From Candidatus Obscuribacterales bacterium (GTDB lineage Bacteria > Cyanobacteriota > Vampirovibrionia > Obscuribacterales > Obscuribacteraceae): a stretch of DNA of 64,000 nucleotides. How positions within the stretch are numbered: the stretch's first letter is position 1; each line of letters starts with the position of its first letter. The stretch spans positions 1 to 64,000 of the forward strand of contig JAIETF010000109.1 of assembly GCA_019745415.1 (NCBI GenBank), given 5' to 3'. Position numbers and translations under genes: made by a program. Below, in pieces: positions 51,032 through 61,438 of the stretch. The notes below the pieces were generated by a model. The model did no database searches and was not told the DNA's origin. It worked only from the letters and a program-made list of their open reading frames with translations.

Positions 51032-54000
51032 CTATAGTTCTAGTTCAAAAAATTTGTTTGCCATGTGCACCAGGTTGCGGTTGAAGCCATAGGCGAGAGC
51101 TTCTTCCCAAGCCTTTTCTGCACTTTGTCTGTGTTGCCACATGCGGTAGAGACCAATCATCAGCCCGGTGCGATCTCTGCCGAATTCGCAGTGTACATAG
51201 ACAGGTATGCCTTCTTTATTAGCGCGGTCCATGAGGGCTAAGAACTGCTCTACTTGCTCGGCGGTCAACTGTTTGTCGGCGCTGGTGGAAAGACCAAGGG
51301 GATGATATTCCAAAGTCTCGTACTTATGGGCATGGGTGGCTTTCAGTCGCTCGATATACTCCTGTTCCGCTCTCGGTGAGAGTGTCTTGTTACGGGGGGT
51401 GGCCTCAAGCCTGAGGTTGCCGTCGCTTGAAGCCCTAAGATCGATGATGATGCCTCCGTTATTGGCGGCGATTATTTCATCTAATTGTTCTCTTGTACCA
51501 GAGCCCCCTCTTGTCACCAAGTCGTCCACCCTACCGGCATTCTGTGGACCATATTCCAAAGGTTGACGCTGCAATCTCACAGGGCTTTCAGAGTGGGCAC
51601 CGGCTCGGTCTAGGACCGAACCCATTAGGCGATTGAATTCATCAGGATTATTGTTGGGCAGCATATGCGGATAAATCATGCCGCTGACGAGCGGAGATTT
51701 GCTCCACTGTGCTTTCTCCGACTTCGCTGTTAAAGCCTCTAAGGCTTCAGGCGTAGCCAACTCTTCACCTTTCATTCTGACAAGACTGGCTCTCACTGCT
51801 TGTTTGAAGTCTGGGCGAGTATCATTAGCCACCACCAGTTGTGCTAGTTTTTGTTCGCCCTTAGTGGCGAGGTTGTGTCTATTTGCGGCAAATTCAACTA
51901 AGCCTTCGGTGTGGGCATCGATTGTACCGACCACTGCTCTTGTGCCGTCGAAGCGTTTGGTCAAGTCTTCGAGAAGCCCGGCATGCTTTATTGCTGAACT
52001 TCCCGAATAGACACAGTCATCCAAAATGACAAAAGTTTTGCCTCTTAATTCAGCAGGTTCATGCAGGTCTATATAGCTCCTCGTCATGTATTGGCTGCGC
52101 GGATTCATTTGCCTGAAGATTTCGGTTACGAATAGACCGCTGCCTTCGCCGTCTCCGTCTACAACATAGATAAAGTCTTCCGGATTGCGCCCGGCATGTA
52201 GTTTGTCGGCTAGTCCTCTGGCACCCTTGTATAGATCTCTCAGTGATACTACCTGCGATGCTTCCAAGAAGGCTTCGGCAGTGGCATGGGCGCGGTCTTG
52301 CTCCATGCGCAAGATGGCAAGCAGGGCTCGCTCTTGCAGGGACTCTTCTTCTGCACTTCCGTCAGCGAGTAGTCGTTTTATTGCCGCTCTATCGTCACCG
52401 CTCTGGCTAGCAGCAGCGCTAGCCTCGCTTTTACTCATTCTTTCTTGAGCAAGTTTCTTCAGTTTTGCCTCAAAGATATCTGGTGCTATCTCAGCCTTGG
52501 CGATATCCATAAAGTTGAATTTCTCGTCAAAGTCGGCGAAAGCTTCTGCTAAATGGGCTTGCCCTCTATTGATTAAGTCTTCAGCTTTAGAGCCTGCTAC
52601 ATTTTCGGCCCGGGTGAGCAGTACCATATTTGCTCTTGGTGTTTCCATGGTCGAAGGTGAATGAATGTCGACTGAGATGCCGCTTCTCTTTCGAAAGGCA
52701 TAGGCTAGAGCCCTGCCGGCGTCATCATCATTGACATAAACAGAGACTATTTCGGCGTTGCGAAAGAGAGCTTCGGTCTCATTAGGTTTTGCTACTCTTA
52801 TGAAAGAACGGTCTGCCCCATTGCGGTCATGCGCCCTTAAGGTCTCGACAAGTTCATCGATTTTGCGATTGAAACCAGACATGGTCAGGAAGTCTTTGTC
52901 TTCCTCCAAAACTTCTCTAAGGGCTCGTACTTCATTGGGTGAAAGTTTGTCTAGGGCGCGGTTCAAGGTTCCTTCACTCACCACTTCGGCTCTATGAATC
53001 AGTCCAAATAATTCGGCAACGTGCTCGGAGCGACTTTTCTCGCTGGCATTTTCTATGCCTTCTCTAAAGCGGGCTAGAGTGCGGGCGCGGTCCAAGACCA
53101 GCGCTCTATCGGCTTGACTGAGACTATCGAGCGATTCTGGTTCAAAATTTTTGAAAATCTTACTGGTGATTGCAGTATTATTCGTCAGTCCGCCATCTTC
53201 TCTAGAGGGGGTAGCCTTGAGGGCTTTCACCAGTACGGCTGCTCTTTCTTTGCTACTGAGGGCGTCCAGTCTGCTGCCCACAACCACTTCGTTTAGTGCC
53301 TTTTGCAGAGGCTCGGCTTTGATTTTGTCTTTAGCCATACGGGCAATTGTTTCGTCCGGCATGGCTCTAAAGAAGTCTAGATACTCTTTGCCTTTATCAA
53401 GTTTCGAGGCCCCGCTTCTTTCGGCGATTTGGTAGAGCCAGGCATGTCCTGTGTTCTCGTCTATTTCGCCAAGTGCCCCTCTTCTTTTTACTTCGCTTAG
53501 CAGGTTGTATCTGAATTGACCATCAAACTGCTGCGATCTCAAGGCTTGATTGAGCAGCTTTATATCAGCTCTCTGCAGATTGTTGCCATGCATGAGCAAG
53601 TCGTTTAGATAGGGATTGCCGCTATCAAGGCGGAAGCCAGGTTCGTCGATTCGAGCGGACATCCTAGAGACTGCAAAGGCTTTTAGGTCGTCGGCTAGTC
53701 CTTGATTGTGTCTTTTGGCATCACCAGCTCGCATTTCAAAGCGCCCCTGATAGCTGAGGGTGATTTCTTCATTGGTGATGGCAATAACTTTCAGCGGCGT
53801 GCGGTCAAGAGCGCCTTCCGGATGCAGTTTTAAGTTTAGTTCATCGCCCACTTTTAGATTGCGCTGCGCTTTGCTGGTGGTGGCAGAAAAGGGTAATTTC
53901 TGATTTATCGTCACTTTCTCGAAGTAGAAGGTGCCGTTCTGGGGATTGAAATCGGTAGGAGTGCCGGCGTTTTTGCCAATGCCCAGTTGCATACGGGGCG

Positions 54001-57000
54001 GCTTGACCGCTACTTCCTCTGTTTTCTTGATGCTCTCAATGATGTCTTTAGTTGCACGCGCCAAATTCGGTGCGTCGACTCTATCTAGGCTGACATCCAG
54101 GCTGCCGGCGCTGGTGCTGCTTCGACTGTAGCTGGGACCATCTTTGATGCCAAGTTCGGTGGCTCTTACTCTGGCCTTCTGTCCAGTGAGAAAGGCGTCC
54201 ACTTCGTGGTCTTGCATGTATGAGTCATAAGCCAGGCGTCTTTCCTGATTGATTCCATCCATGCGTTTGGTGATTGTGGCTCTTAGTTCTGCCGCCGCTG
54301 CTTCGACTTTATCTGCAGCATCGCCGCCTAAGATTTTGGTCAACGAAGCCGGTGGCGTTTCGCTTCCGAAAAGTCTCAATGAGAGGGCTTTCCCTTCTCC
54401 GTTTGGAGCATAAAGCCTAGTGAGAAGCTCAATGGTTTGATCTTTGTCGTCAAGCCGTTTGAGAGCGCTTTCGGCTACTCTAAAGCTTGTGGCCAGATCA
54501 TCTAGTTTGGCACCGATAGGATGATTCTGGGCTAAAGCTGCCTCAAGCCTTCTTGCTCTAGCTAGTCCCTGTTCGTCTAGATTGGGCTTTGCCAAGCTAT
54601 GGCGTTTCTCTAAGAAAGTCAGAGCTGCCTCGGGGCTTAGGTCTTGCCCGGTTTGTTGTTTGAATACATGACTGAGAACTTCGGCCTGGTTTCTATCTGG
54701 TGTGCCGTTTAGCTTGAGTGCGTCGGCATAAGATCTTGCCACAGTAAAAGAATGCTCGTGGTGGGTGAGTTCGTGATAACCCAGCTCTAGTAAATCGAGT
54801 TTGCGACTGCCGTCGAGCAGATAATGCGGGTGAATATAGAGTTCGCCGTTGCGATAGTAGGCGGCTTGCCCAGACATAGATAAGGCATCGCCTGTTTTGA
54901 TTTTGATAGGCGGTAGCCCTTGTTCTTGGGCAAATTTATCAAAGACCGGTTGCAAACTTTGAGCACGCTGGGCTGCCTGCGAGTTTTCGGCATTAACGAG
55001 GGCAGCATAAACTCCGCGCTTCTCTTCATAGTTTTTGATGGTTTGTTCCACTTGCGCGTCGCCATTTGCTTTGGCACGCATGGCATCGATATCTATATGT
55101 CCGTCTTTGACCGGTACTCCAAGCGATTCTGAAAGTTCTCTTGCTTCTCTGGTTGCTTGTTCTAGATGCGCCCGGCCGCTTTCTTTCAGGGCGGGCAATT
55201 TGCCCATTTTCTCATCCCAACCCCGGGCGACTGCATCGAAGTCACTAATGTATGTTTCGATGCTTGCCTTGCCTGCTAAAGGCGAACGGTCGTTGCCTAG
55301 CCTGCCCAAAAGGGCTGATCTTTCTGCTGGTTCGAGTTTGGTAAAGTCGCGCTGTGGATGCCAGAGTTTGCCTTCCGGGGCTGCTGAATTATCAATTGCA
55401 GCAAAGTGTCCATTTCCGGGTGAAAAGTCTAAGACAGCCGGAGTACTCAGATCTGGTTTACTATCCGGCCTGATTTCAGGTCTTAACTCGGGGCTCTCGC
55501 CTGCTTTTAGACTGGGCTCACTGCTCCATCTAGCATGGCCTACTTCAGCTGCTTTGAACAGTCCGCCGAAAGCCAGGGCACCACCGGCGCCGGCAATTGT
55601 AGAGGCGAAAGTTTCCATGCCCACATGTTTGATGTTGTAAGCAAGGCTTTTGTTCGAGTCCCATTTGGTCAGTCCCTCCAATGCCCCGGTCAGGCTATTG
55701 GCGCCACCGCCGGCGCCGGCATTGAGGGCTTGGGCTGTGGCTTGGTAAGTAAGCCAGTTGGCGGTGTGCTTGGCAAATTCTTCAGTGGCCTTTTCAGCCA
55801 ACTCTTTTCTTACGGCTTGTACCGCCGCCTCTCTCAAAGCACCCTGAATGCTGGCGTCGACTGCTTTCTCAGCGATTTCTTGGAAAGCCCTTTCTTCTAT
55901 TTTTGTGGCACCATTAGCAAGCAAGTTGCGCATGGTGGCGCCGGTTCCTTCGCTAATTAGTTTTTCAAAGCCGGGGGCTAAATAGGTGGCATCATCGGCC
56001 ACCGATAGACCGGCTGATTTGGCGATTTCGCTCAGGCTCTTTCTGGTCAAAGTTTCTACTACTTTGCCGCTGGCAGCAGCAGCGCTCTGTTGGCCAATCT
56101 TAAAGACAGCGGCCAGTTGAGCTTGCCCAAATACCGAGGTGGCGCCGGTCAGAGCCCCTATGCTGGCGTCTTTTGCCACAGTGCCGATGGCAAAGTCATA
56201 GTCGTTACCCATGAGCAAACTTTTGGTGCCGACCTTGGTCGCCGCTCCGCCGGCGGCTAGAACAGCCGCCACTAGAGGCAGATTGGTGCCGCCGGTGGCT
56301 ATTACTGAGGCGATGGTGCCACCGGCAATGATGGCATCGGCGGTGTAGTCGGCTGCTGCCGATTTCGATTCTCTGTGATTGTCGACCGCCTTGCCGTAGT
56401 TCTCAAAGAGCGCCTTTGTTTCTTCCGGGCTTAAAGTTCTTCCTGTTCTGGCTGCATCGGAGGCAGTCTTTAGCAGTTCGTCCATAGTGTCATCGGCTTG
56501 TTTGCCGGTAGCACTGAAGACATCGGCAAAGCCTGCACCGACACCGCTTCTGGTGGCATAAATGTCATCGCGGGCGGCATCTATTCTAGTATTCAGATCT
56601 TTGTCTGAGCTGAGTATTCTTCTTGCTTCAGCCAGTTCTTGACCGCCGAGTTTATCCATCAGATCGTTTTCGAAGCTCTTGCCGTACTTGAGAGCATAGG
56701 CGGCCTTCACTTCCTTAAGCTGCTCGGGCGCCAGGTCTTTCAAGGTGCCCACAATTTCTTTGCTGCCGCCAAAGCCCAAGACCATTTGTCTGATTTTGTC
56801 TTCTGGTTTAAACTCTCCTTGCGCCGCCACTGCCAGAGCAATCTTCTTTTCGTCTTCATTGAGATGGCTCAGGGCTTGATCTCGATAGGCTTTGTCATTG
56901 ATCAGGCGATCGCGCGACTCTTTGGAGGCGGCAGCGATGTCTTTGTATGTGGTCTCTTCGTCGTCTGAAAAGAAACCTTTTGAAAGCCTGGTCATTTTCT

Positions 57001-58996
57001 CTAGGTCAAAGCCGCCTTTGGCGATTAGCTCGGGGACAAGAGCTTCATAGCGGTCTTTGCCCAGGGTCTGGCGGGCGATTCTCTCAAAGTCGGCCTTAAA
57101 CTGAAGATCGGCTTGGCTTTGCGGATTTTGCAAGCGTTCTCTCAGTTTCGGATCTTGCCTCAGGGCTTGGTCAATATCTCTCAAAGCTGCTTCTTCATCG
57201 GTGAAGAGATTGGCTTTATGCTGGGTTAGTTTGGTGAGAATATCCGAGCCTGTTTTGCCGTCGGTAAGAATATTCGAAAGTAATCGCTGCGCTTCCTTTT
57301 CGGTATCACCGCTCAGATATCGCTCTACTTTGCGGTCCAGTTCTTTGCGGAAGTTTGCGTCCTCTCTATAGCGAGTCCTTTCCTCTGCCGTCATCTTACC
57401 GATGGCTTCCAGCATGGCTCCTTGATCGTTCTTGAAGACTCCCCAGTTCTCTTCCAGTTTATCCTTGACTGAGACTCGCCCAGTGTCTTTGGTTTCGGCA
57501 AAGTTTTGCGCTTTCATCTTGTCGTCGAAGATCTTCAAGATTGCTGCTCTTTCTTGCTCGCTTTTGTTGAGGCTTACGAGCATGGTGTCTAGTTCTTTGC
57601 GAGCGTTCGGATTGGCTTTGGCATCCTTCCAGTCTTTCTCGCTCATATTTTCTACGGCAGAGCCTATGGTGGCGGTGGAGGCGTTCCAGAATAGACCACG
57701 GTGCTGATCAAGAGAGGCGACGAAAGAGCCGTTGCGAGTATTGATCAGCGACTCCCAGCGGGCTAATTCGGTGCTGTTGCCGGCACCTTCCAAGCTTTTC
57801 CTCAGCTCTTTGTAGTAAGCGCTCGCGGCAGTCTTCTCAGCCTCAGGCATGGCGCTCAGGCTCTTCTGATCTACCTCTGACAGCTCTTTGTCTTTACCGG
57901 CAAGATGACGACCAATACGATAACGCGCCCGTTCTTCATCGGTCATACGGCTCAGCGCCAGCTCTATGCCTTGGTTATTGTCTATGAAAGTGCCGGTATT
58001 TTCCTTTACCTGGGTGGCCGCCGAAAGCTTGCCTTCTTTGACAAAGTCTTTGGCTTGGGCTAAATCATTGCCCGAGAAGGCATCGGAGAGACGCTTATCA
58101 CCGCCGTTTTGCATAAAGCGAGCCCGGTCTGCGGGGCTTGCATCTTTCATCACTTCTTTGAAAAACTGCAGATCGGAAGACTTGAGAGCCAGTGTCGCCA
58201 GTTTATCTATATCTTGCGCATCGCGCTTATCGCTGCCTTTGAGATAGATCTTCAAGGCTTCTTTTGTCTCTTTGCCGATATTGCCGTCTCTTTCAATAGC
58301 GGCACTGAGGCTTATGCCGTGGCGTCTTTGATACTCTCTTTCCATCTCCTGAATCTGCCCACTGGTTGCGCCCCTCAGTGAGTCTCGCAGGTCTTTATCG
58401 AGCATGGTCTGCGATCTGCCGGTCCATTCCCGCCCTTCGGCCAGAGCAGTGGCAACGCGGCTTACTTCTAAGCCGGCTTTGTCATTGTCTTTTTTGTAGA
58501 GGGCTCCCATGACCTTTTCGCGGTCTGAGCCCGACATATAGGCTGTTTCTCTCTCAAGCGAGATGTTGTATTTTTTGCGGTAAACTTCGTCTAGAACTTT
58601 GATTTCGGCTTCACTTTTGCCTTTGAGAATATTGATAATGCGTTCGTTGTCAGACCAGCGGGCAATGTAATTGTCATTGCCGGTGGCCTTGCGAATCGCT
58701 TCGGCATCTTTCTCTAAAGCTTTGCGGTCGGGGGCTTTTTGAGAATCGACCAGGCTTACTGAAGGGAGAGCTTTCTCGGCGGCGCTGGCCGCAGGCTTGT
58801 CACTGGTCTTGCTTTCTTTCTGTTCTCTAAATTCTTTTTGGTCTTGGGCTGTTATCTCGCTAAGTGCTTTAGTTGAAGCTTCGGCCTTCACTGTTTGGGT
58901 ATCGGCGGCTTTGGGTGTCTTATCGCCCTGCTCCGCAGGCGCTTTGCCGGCGCCCTCCCTTGCTGTTTCTGTTTTACTATCGCCTGAGCTAGCCAT
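51032..58996 (-). CDS. Giant multidomain protein: annexin-like repeats, HExxH, PRTase-like and Cys-phosphatase domains
   Basis: This 2654-residue protein has no signal peptide. Residues 1-100 are charged and low-complexity. From about 110 to 800 there are annexin-like helical repeats, for example NERIINILKGKSEAEIKVLD at about 115 and a KYGKSFENDLMDKLGG unit near 770. About 879-960 is Gly/Ala-rich and hydrophobic (ADAIIAGGTIASVIATGG). At 1408-1412 YHELTHHEH gives an HExxH zinc-protease-like motif. About 1700-1760 resembles a beta-rich domain. At about 2323-2335 VILDDCVYSGSSAIKHA is a phosphoribosyltransferase PRPP loop. At 2602-2609 HCEFGRDRTG is a Cys-x5-Arg phosphatase loop (Cys2603, Arg2609). 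No one family combines these. An effector or self-processing toxin-like role is inferred. It converges with the NTF2-like gene. Confidence 0.85.
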   Translation of the reverse strand: MASSGDSKTETAREGAGKAPAEQGDKTPKAADTQTVKAEASTKALSEITAQDQKEFREQKESKTSDKPAASAAEKALPSVSLVDSQKAPDRKALEKDAEAIRKATGNDNYIARWSDNERIINILKGKSEAEIKVLDEVYRKKYNISLERETAYMSGSDREKVMGALYKKDNDKAGLEVSRVATALAEGREWTGRSQTMLDKDLRDSLRGATSGQIQEMEREYQRRHGISLSAAIERDGNIGKETKEALKIYLKGSDKRDAQDIDKLATLALKSSDLQFFKEVMKDASPADRARFMQNGGDKRLSDAFSGNDLAQAKDFVKEGKLSAATQVKENTGTFIDNNQGIELALSRMTDEERARYRIGRHLAGKDKELSEVDQKSLSAMPEAEKTAASAYYKELRKSLEGAGNSTELARWESLINTRNGSFVASLDQHRGLFWNASTATIGSAVENMSEKDWKDAKANPNARKELDTMLVSLNKSEQERAAILKIFDDKMKAQNFAETKDTGRVSVKDKLEENWGVFKNDQGAMLEAIGKMTAEERTRYREDANFRKELDRKVERYLSGDTEKEAQRLLSNILTDGKTGSDILTKLTQHKANLFTDEEAALRDIDQALRQDPKLRERLQNPQSQADLQFKADFERIARQTLGKDRYEALVPELIAKGGFDLEKMTRLSKGFFSDDEETTYKDIAAASKESRDRLINDKAYRDQALSHLNEDEKKIALAVAAQGEFKPEDKIRQMVLGFGGSKEIVGTLKDLAPEQLKEVKAAYALKYGKSFENDLMDKLGGQELAEARRILSSDKDLNTRIDAARDDIYATRSGVGAGFADVFSATGKQADDTMDELLKTASDAARTGRTLSPEETKALFENYGKAVDNHRESKSAAADYTADAIIAGGTIASVIATGGTNLPLVAAVLAAGGAATKVGTKSLLMGNDYDFAIGTVAKDASIGALTGATSVFGQAQLAAVFKIGQQSAAAASGKVVETLTRKSLSEIAKSAGLSVADDATYLAPGFEKLISEGTGATMRNLLANGATKIEERAFQEIAEKAVDASIQGALREAAVQAVRKELAEKATEEFAKHTANWLTYQATAQALNAGAGGGANSLTGALEGLTKWDSNKSLAYNIKHVGMETFASTIAGAGGALAFGGLFKAAEVGHARWSSEPSLKAGESPELRPEIRPDSKPDLSTPAVLDFSPGNGHFAAIDNSAAPEGKLWHPQRDFTKLEPAERSALLGRLGNDRSPLAGKASIETYISDFDAVARGWDEKMGKLPALKESGRAHLEQATREARELSESLGVPVKDGHIDIDAMRAKANGDAQVEQTIKNYEEKRGVYAALVNAENSQAAQRAQSLQPVFDKFAQEQGLPPIKIKTGDALSMSGQAAYYRNGELYIHPHYLLDGSRKLDLLELGYHELTHHEHSFTVARSYADALKLNGTPDRNQAEVLSHVFKQQTGQDLSPEAALTFLEKRHSLAKPNLDEQGLARARRLEAALAQNHPIGAKLDDLATSFRVAESALKRLDDKDQTIELLTRLYAPNGEGKALSLRLFGSETPPASLTKILGGDAADKVEAAAAELRATITKRMDGINQERRLAYDSYMQDHEVDAFLTGQKARVRATELGIKDGPSYSRSSTSAGSLDVSLDRVDAPNLARATKDIIESIKKTEEVAVKPPRMQLGIGKNAGTPTDFNPQNGTFYFEKVTINQKLPFSATTSKAQRNLKVGDELNLKLHPEGALDRTPLKVIAITNEEITLSYQGRFEMRAGDAKRHNQGLADDLKAFAVSRMSARIDEPGFRLDSGNPYLNDLLMHGNNLQRADIKLLNQALRSQQFDGQFRYNLLSEVKRRGALGEIDENTGHAWLYQIAERSGASKLDKGKEYLDFFRAMPDETIARMAKDKIKAEPLQKALNEVVVGSRLDALSSKERAAVLVKALKATPSREDGGLTNNTAITSKIFKNFEPESLDSLSQADRALVLDRARTLARFREGIENASEKSRSEHVAELFGLIHRAEVVSEGTLNRALDKLSPNEVRALREVLEEDKDFLTMSGFNRKIDELVETLRAHDRNGADRSFIRVAKPNETEALFRNAEIVSVYVNDDDAGRALAYAFRKRSGISVDIHSPSTMETPRANMVLLTRAENVAGSKAEDLINRGQAHLAEAFADFDEKFNFMDIAKAEIAPDIFEAKLKKLAQERMSKSEASAAASQSGDDRAAIKRLLADGSAEEESLQERALLAILRMEQDRAHATAEAFLEASQVVSLRDLYKGARGLADKLHAGRNPEDFIYVVDGDGEGSGLFVTEIFRQMNPRSQYMTRSYIDLHEPAELRGKTFVILDDCVYSGSSAIKHAGLLEDLTKRFDGTRAVVGTIDAHTEGLVEFAANRHNLATKGEQKLAQLVVANDTRPDFKQAVRASLVRMKGEELATPEALEALTAKSEKAQWSKSPLVSGMIYPHMLPNNNPDEFNRLMGSVLDRAGAHSESPVRLQRQPLEYGPQNAGRVDDLVTRGGSGTREQLDEIIAANNGGIIIDLRASSDGNLRLEATPRNKTLSPRAEQEYIERLKATHAHKYETLEYHPLGLSTSADKQLTAEQVEQFLALMDRANKEGIPVYVHCEFGRDRTGLMIGLYRMWQHRQSAEKAWEEALAYGFNRNLVHMANKFFELEL

Positions 58997-59106
58997 TTAG
59001 TAAGTGTTTCCGGGATACATAGCTTTATACCCGGGCTAGCCGATTTTTGGACAGATTGGAGGATTAAACCCTAATACTGGCCTTGGTTCTGGGTTTTAGT
59101 GACGGT

Positions 59107-59913
59107 TTAGCGACTGGCTTCTCCAAAGGTTTTAAACATTTCGTCGATTACTGGTGTAGCCTTGCCATAGACTAGTTCTCTTGATAGCTTGCTTGCTCTT
59201 TTGTAGCTCTTGGGCACTGTGTAGTCTGGTTCTTTGTAGGCAGCATCTTGCTGAGACAAGATTTTCAGGTTCTTCGACCTGAGCGTCCAGTAGATTCTTC
59301 CGTCCTTAGTTTCCTTCAGCAAGCCCTTAATCAGTCCGTCGCCTTTTGGCAAACCGAAACAGCCGTAGACAATCGAAAGCGGCGCCTCTTCCAACTTCAG
59401 GTCATAGGTGATAAAGCGGCATCCAGTCAGCTCTTCCATCTCTTCATTGTGCCAGAGATCGCCGGCTCCGGTTCTCTCTTGTCCTTTTAAAATTGTCTCG
59501 CTCAGAGGCAGTTTGGTGGCGCTATCGATAGATTTTTTGCTGCCTACCTTTTTAAAGTTCTTGAGTTCTGGTAATGAGTATTGAACGCTGTCGCAGAAGT
59601 CCCGCCACTCTTTTGCTGTGCAAACGGTATAGCTTTTAGATTCGGGCGAAACCACTGTAATGAGCCAATCGGGAGCCTTAGCAAGGAGAATAAAGCCGGT
59701 TGAGTGATATTCTATTTTGATACTTTTTTCGCTCAGCCTAATCAGATAAGTGCCTTGCAGCGAGCTCTCCAACACTTGTTCAATTATTGGGTACCTCGGC
59801 TTCGGTGCTGCTGAAGCCGGTTCAGAAAAGAAAGGAAGGCAGAAAGAGAGAAGCAGAGCCAGACAAGCTCCTAGCAGGCCGGCACGGCAAGCTGGTAAAA
59901 ACTCGAAACTCAC
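59107..59913 (-). CDS. Exported protein of unknown function
   Basis: The ATG at 60006 would overlap the LCP gene by 71 bases and place a 40-residue basic leader before the signal peptide. GTG 59913 avoids the overlap and gives a normal signal peptide (LLGACLALLLSFCLPFFSEPASA-A), so I use it (268 residues). The mature protein has a beta-rich N-terminal part (GTYLIRLSEKSIKIEYHSTG) and two Cys pairs (YTVCTAKEWRDFCD). There is a conserved-looking LTGCRFITYDLKLEEAPLSI block. No domain is recognised. It follows the LCP gene on the same strand and is likely co-transcribed. Confidence 0.65.
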   Translation of the reverse strand: MSFEFLPACRAGLLGACLALLLSFCLPFFSEPASAAPKPRYPIIEQVLESSLQGTYLIRLSEKSIKIEYHSTGFILLAKAPDWLITVVSPESKSYTVCTAKEWRDFCDSVQYSLPELKNFKKVGSKKSIDSATKLPLSETILKGQERTGAGDLWHNEEMEELTGCRFITYDLKLEEAPLSIVYGCFGLPKGDGLIKGLLKETKDGRIYWTLRSKNLKILSQQDAAYKEPDYTVPKSYKRASKLSRELVYGKATPVIDEMFKTFGEASR

Positions 59914-59935
59914 TAGCCGGTTCGAAGATTTCAAA

Positions 59936-61438
59936 TCAGGCTCCGTGAGCGTCCTCTTTCTTCTGGGGAAGATCGGCTTCTTCTGTTTCTTTTGCAGTAG
60001 GTCCAATTATTTTGGAACCCGGCGTAACTACTATGACGAAGTCTGAGCTCGAGCGCGGCTCTGGAGAAACATTGACCGGATAAGCTTCCAATTCGGGAAT
60101 GGCTTGCTTGACGGCCAGGGTGAGCTGATCGTCGGCTCTAAATGAAGTCTGCACGAGAAGTTCATGTTGGCATTCAGCTAGGTCGGCTTTCTGAATCCAA
60201 CGAACATTGTATCCCTTCTCTTTCAGTCGTCCTTCTAGGTTTCGGGCTGTTTCTTCGCATCCTTTTGGATATTTGACCACCACTGAGGGCGGCTTGGTTC
60301 CTGCGGCTTGGGCACATTCAGAATTGACTAGGTCGTTGGAATAAGCGGCATAAGAGACCGATGATTGATCATTCAGGTCGCTTGTCATATCGCTATTATG
60401 CACGGCATGAATATGCGCACCAGTATTGGTGGCAATCACTGAAACCGAAAGAGGAGCACCGGCCATGCGGTGTAAAACCAGAGCAGAAGTATCTGGGGTT
60501 GGTACCCAATAGCTGCCGCCATTGATGGTCACCGGTTCACCCGGCAAGGTGGCGGTTTGAATTTGGTTGGTCTTTAGGTCTTTACAAAAAGCGGCCAGCT
60601 TGAGCATATCTGTCGGTTCGAGGTCGGTGCGCACATATTCACCGGCTAGTTTGCAAAGCTCGGGCAGTTTCAAAAGTACTTGCGGTTCTTCCAGCTTTTT
60701 CTTGACCTGGCGCAAGAACCACTGCTGTCTTTCGATGCGTCCGATATCACCCCTGGGGTCATGGCGAAAGCGCACATACTCTTCCAACCTGGTGGCATCA
60801 AGCTTGTTCAGACCCGGTTCTAAGGCAATGTTCAGACGTCCGGCCCGGTCGCGATAGTGCATTGGTTTTTCCACCATCACTTCAACGGGGCCAAGTGCTT
60901 CAAACAGTTGCTTCAGCCCTTGCACGTCTATGACCATGTAATGGTCGATGGGTACGCCGAAATCTTCGCTGACTGTTTGCACCGTTAGCTCGGGACCGCC
61001 TAGGGCATGGGCGGCATTGATCTTCTCGACTGTATGTTTGCCGTTGGGCGAATTAATGCGCACCCGGCTATCGCGGGGAATGGAAATGAGCGAAACTTTC
61101 TTGGTCTCGGGGTCTAGGCTGGCAAGGATGATTGTGTCGGAGCGGCAGCCGTTGAACCTTTCGGTATCTCGACCATTGCTGTCAACCCCCATCAATAGGA
61201 CATTCATACGGCTATCGAGCTTGGGCCAAAGATTAACTGCTTCAAGCGGATTGGTAGACGCCGTCTTACTTTGGCTGTGCTTACCGCTCACGGTCTGTCT
61301 AGCTAACGATTTACCGGTCTTGGCAGGCAGGAAGTGCATGGCTGTAAGTCCGATGCCTACTCCGGCCAGGGTCGCCGCAACGACCTGCCAGGCTTTCGGG
61401 TATCTATTTATATGCGGCTCAGAAAATCTGCTTTTCAT
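59936..61438 (-). CDS. LytR-CpsA-Psr (LCP) family protein with LytR_C domain
   Basis: LCP enzymes transfer polyprenyl-phosphate-linked glycopolymers to peptidoglycan or other acceptors outside the membrane. I chose ATG 61438 (500 residues) over TTG 61456. One N-terminal transmembrane helix (about 20-40) is followed by the LCP domain: NVLLMGVDSNGRDTERFNGC, RSDTIILASLDPE with the Asp, VSLISIPRDSRV with the Arg pair, and EEYVRFRHDPRGDIGRIERQ. A LytR_C domain follows at about 385-470 (PSVVVKYPKGCEETARNLEG and following). A charged tail ends the protein. In diderms such proteins are less common than in Gram-positives but known in Cyanobacteria. The acceptor is unknown. Confidence 0.93.
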   Translation of the reverse strand: MKSRFSEPHINRYPKAWQVVAATLAGVGIGLTAMHFLPAKTGKSLARQTVSGKHSQSKTASTNPLEAVNLWPKLDSRMNVLLMGVDSNGRDTERFNGCRSDTIILASLDPETKKVSLISIPRDSRVRINSPNGKHTVEKINAAHALGGPELTVQTVSEDFGVPIDHYMVIDVQGLKQLFEALGPVEVMVEKPMHYRDRAGRLNIALEPGLNKLDATRLEEYVRFRHDPRGDIGRIERQQWFLRQVKKKLEEPQVLLKLPELCKLAGEYVRTDLEPTDMLKLAAFCKDLKTNQIQTATLPGEPVTINGGSYWVPTPDTSALVLHRMAGAPLSVSVIATNTGAHIHAVHNSDMTSDLNDQSSVSYAAYSNDLVNSECAQAAGTKPPSVVVKYPKGCEETARNLEGRLKEKGYNVRWIQKADLAECQHELLVQTSFRADDQLTLAVKQAIPELEAYPVNVSPEPRSSSDFVIVVTPGSKIIGPTAKETEEADLPQKKEDAHGA

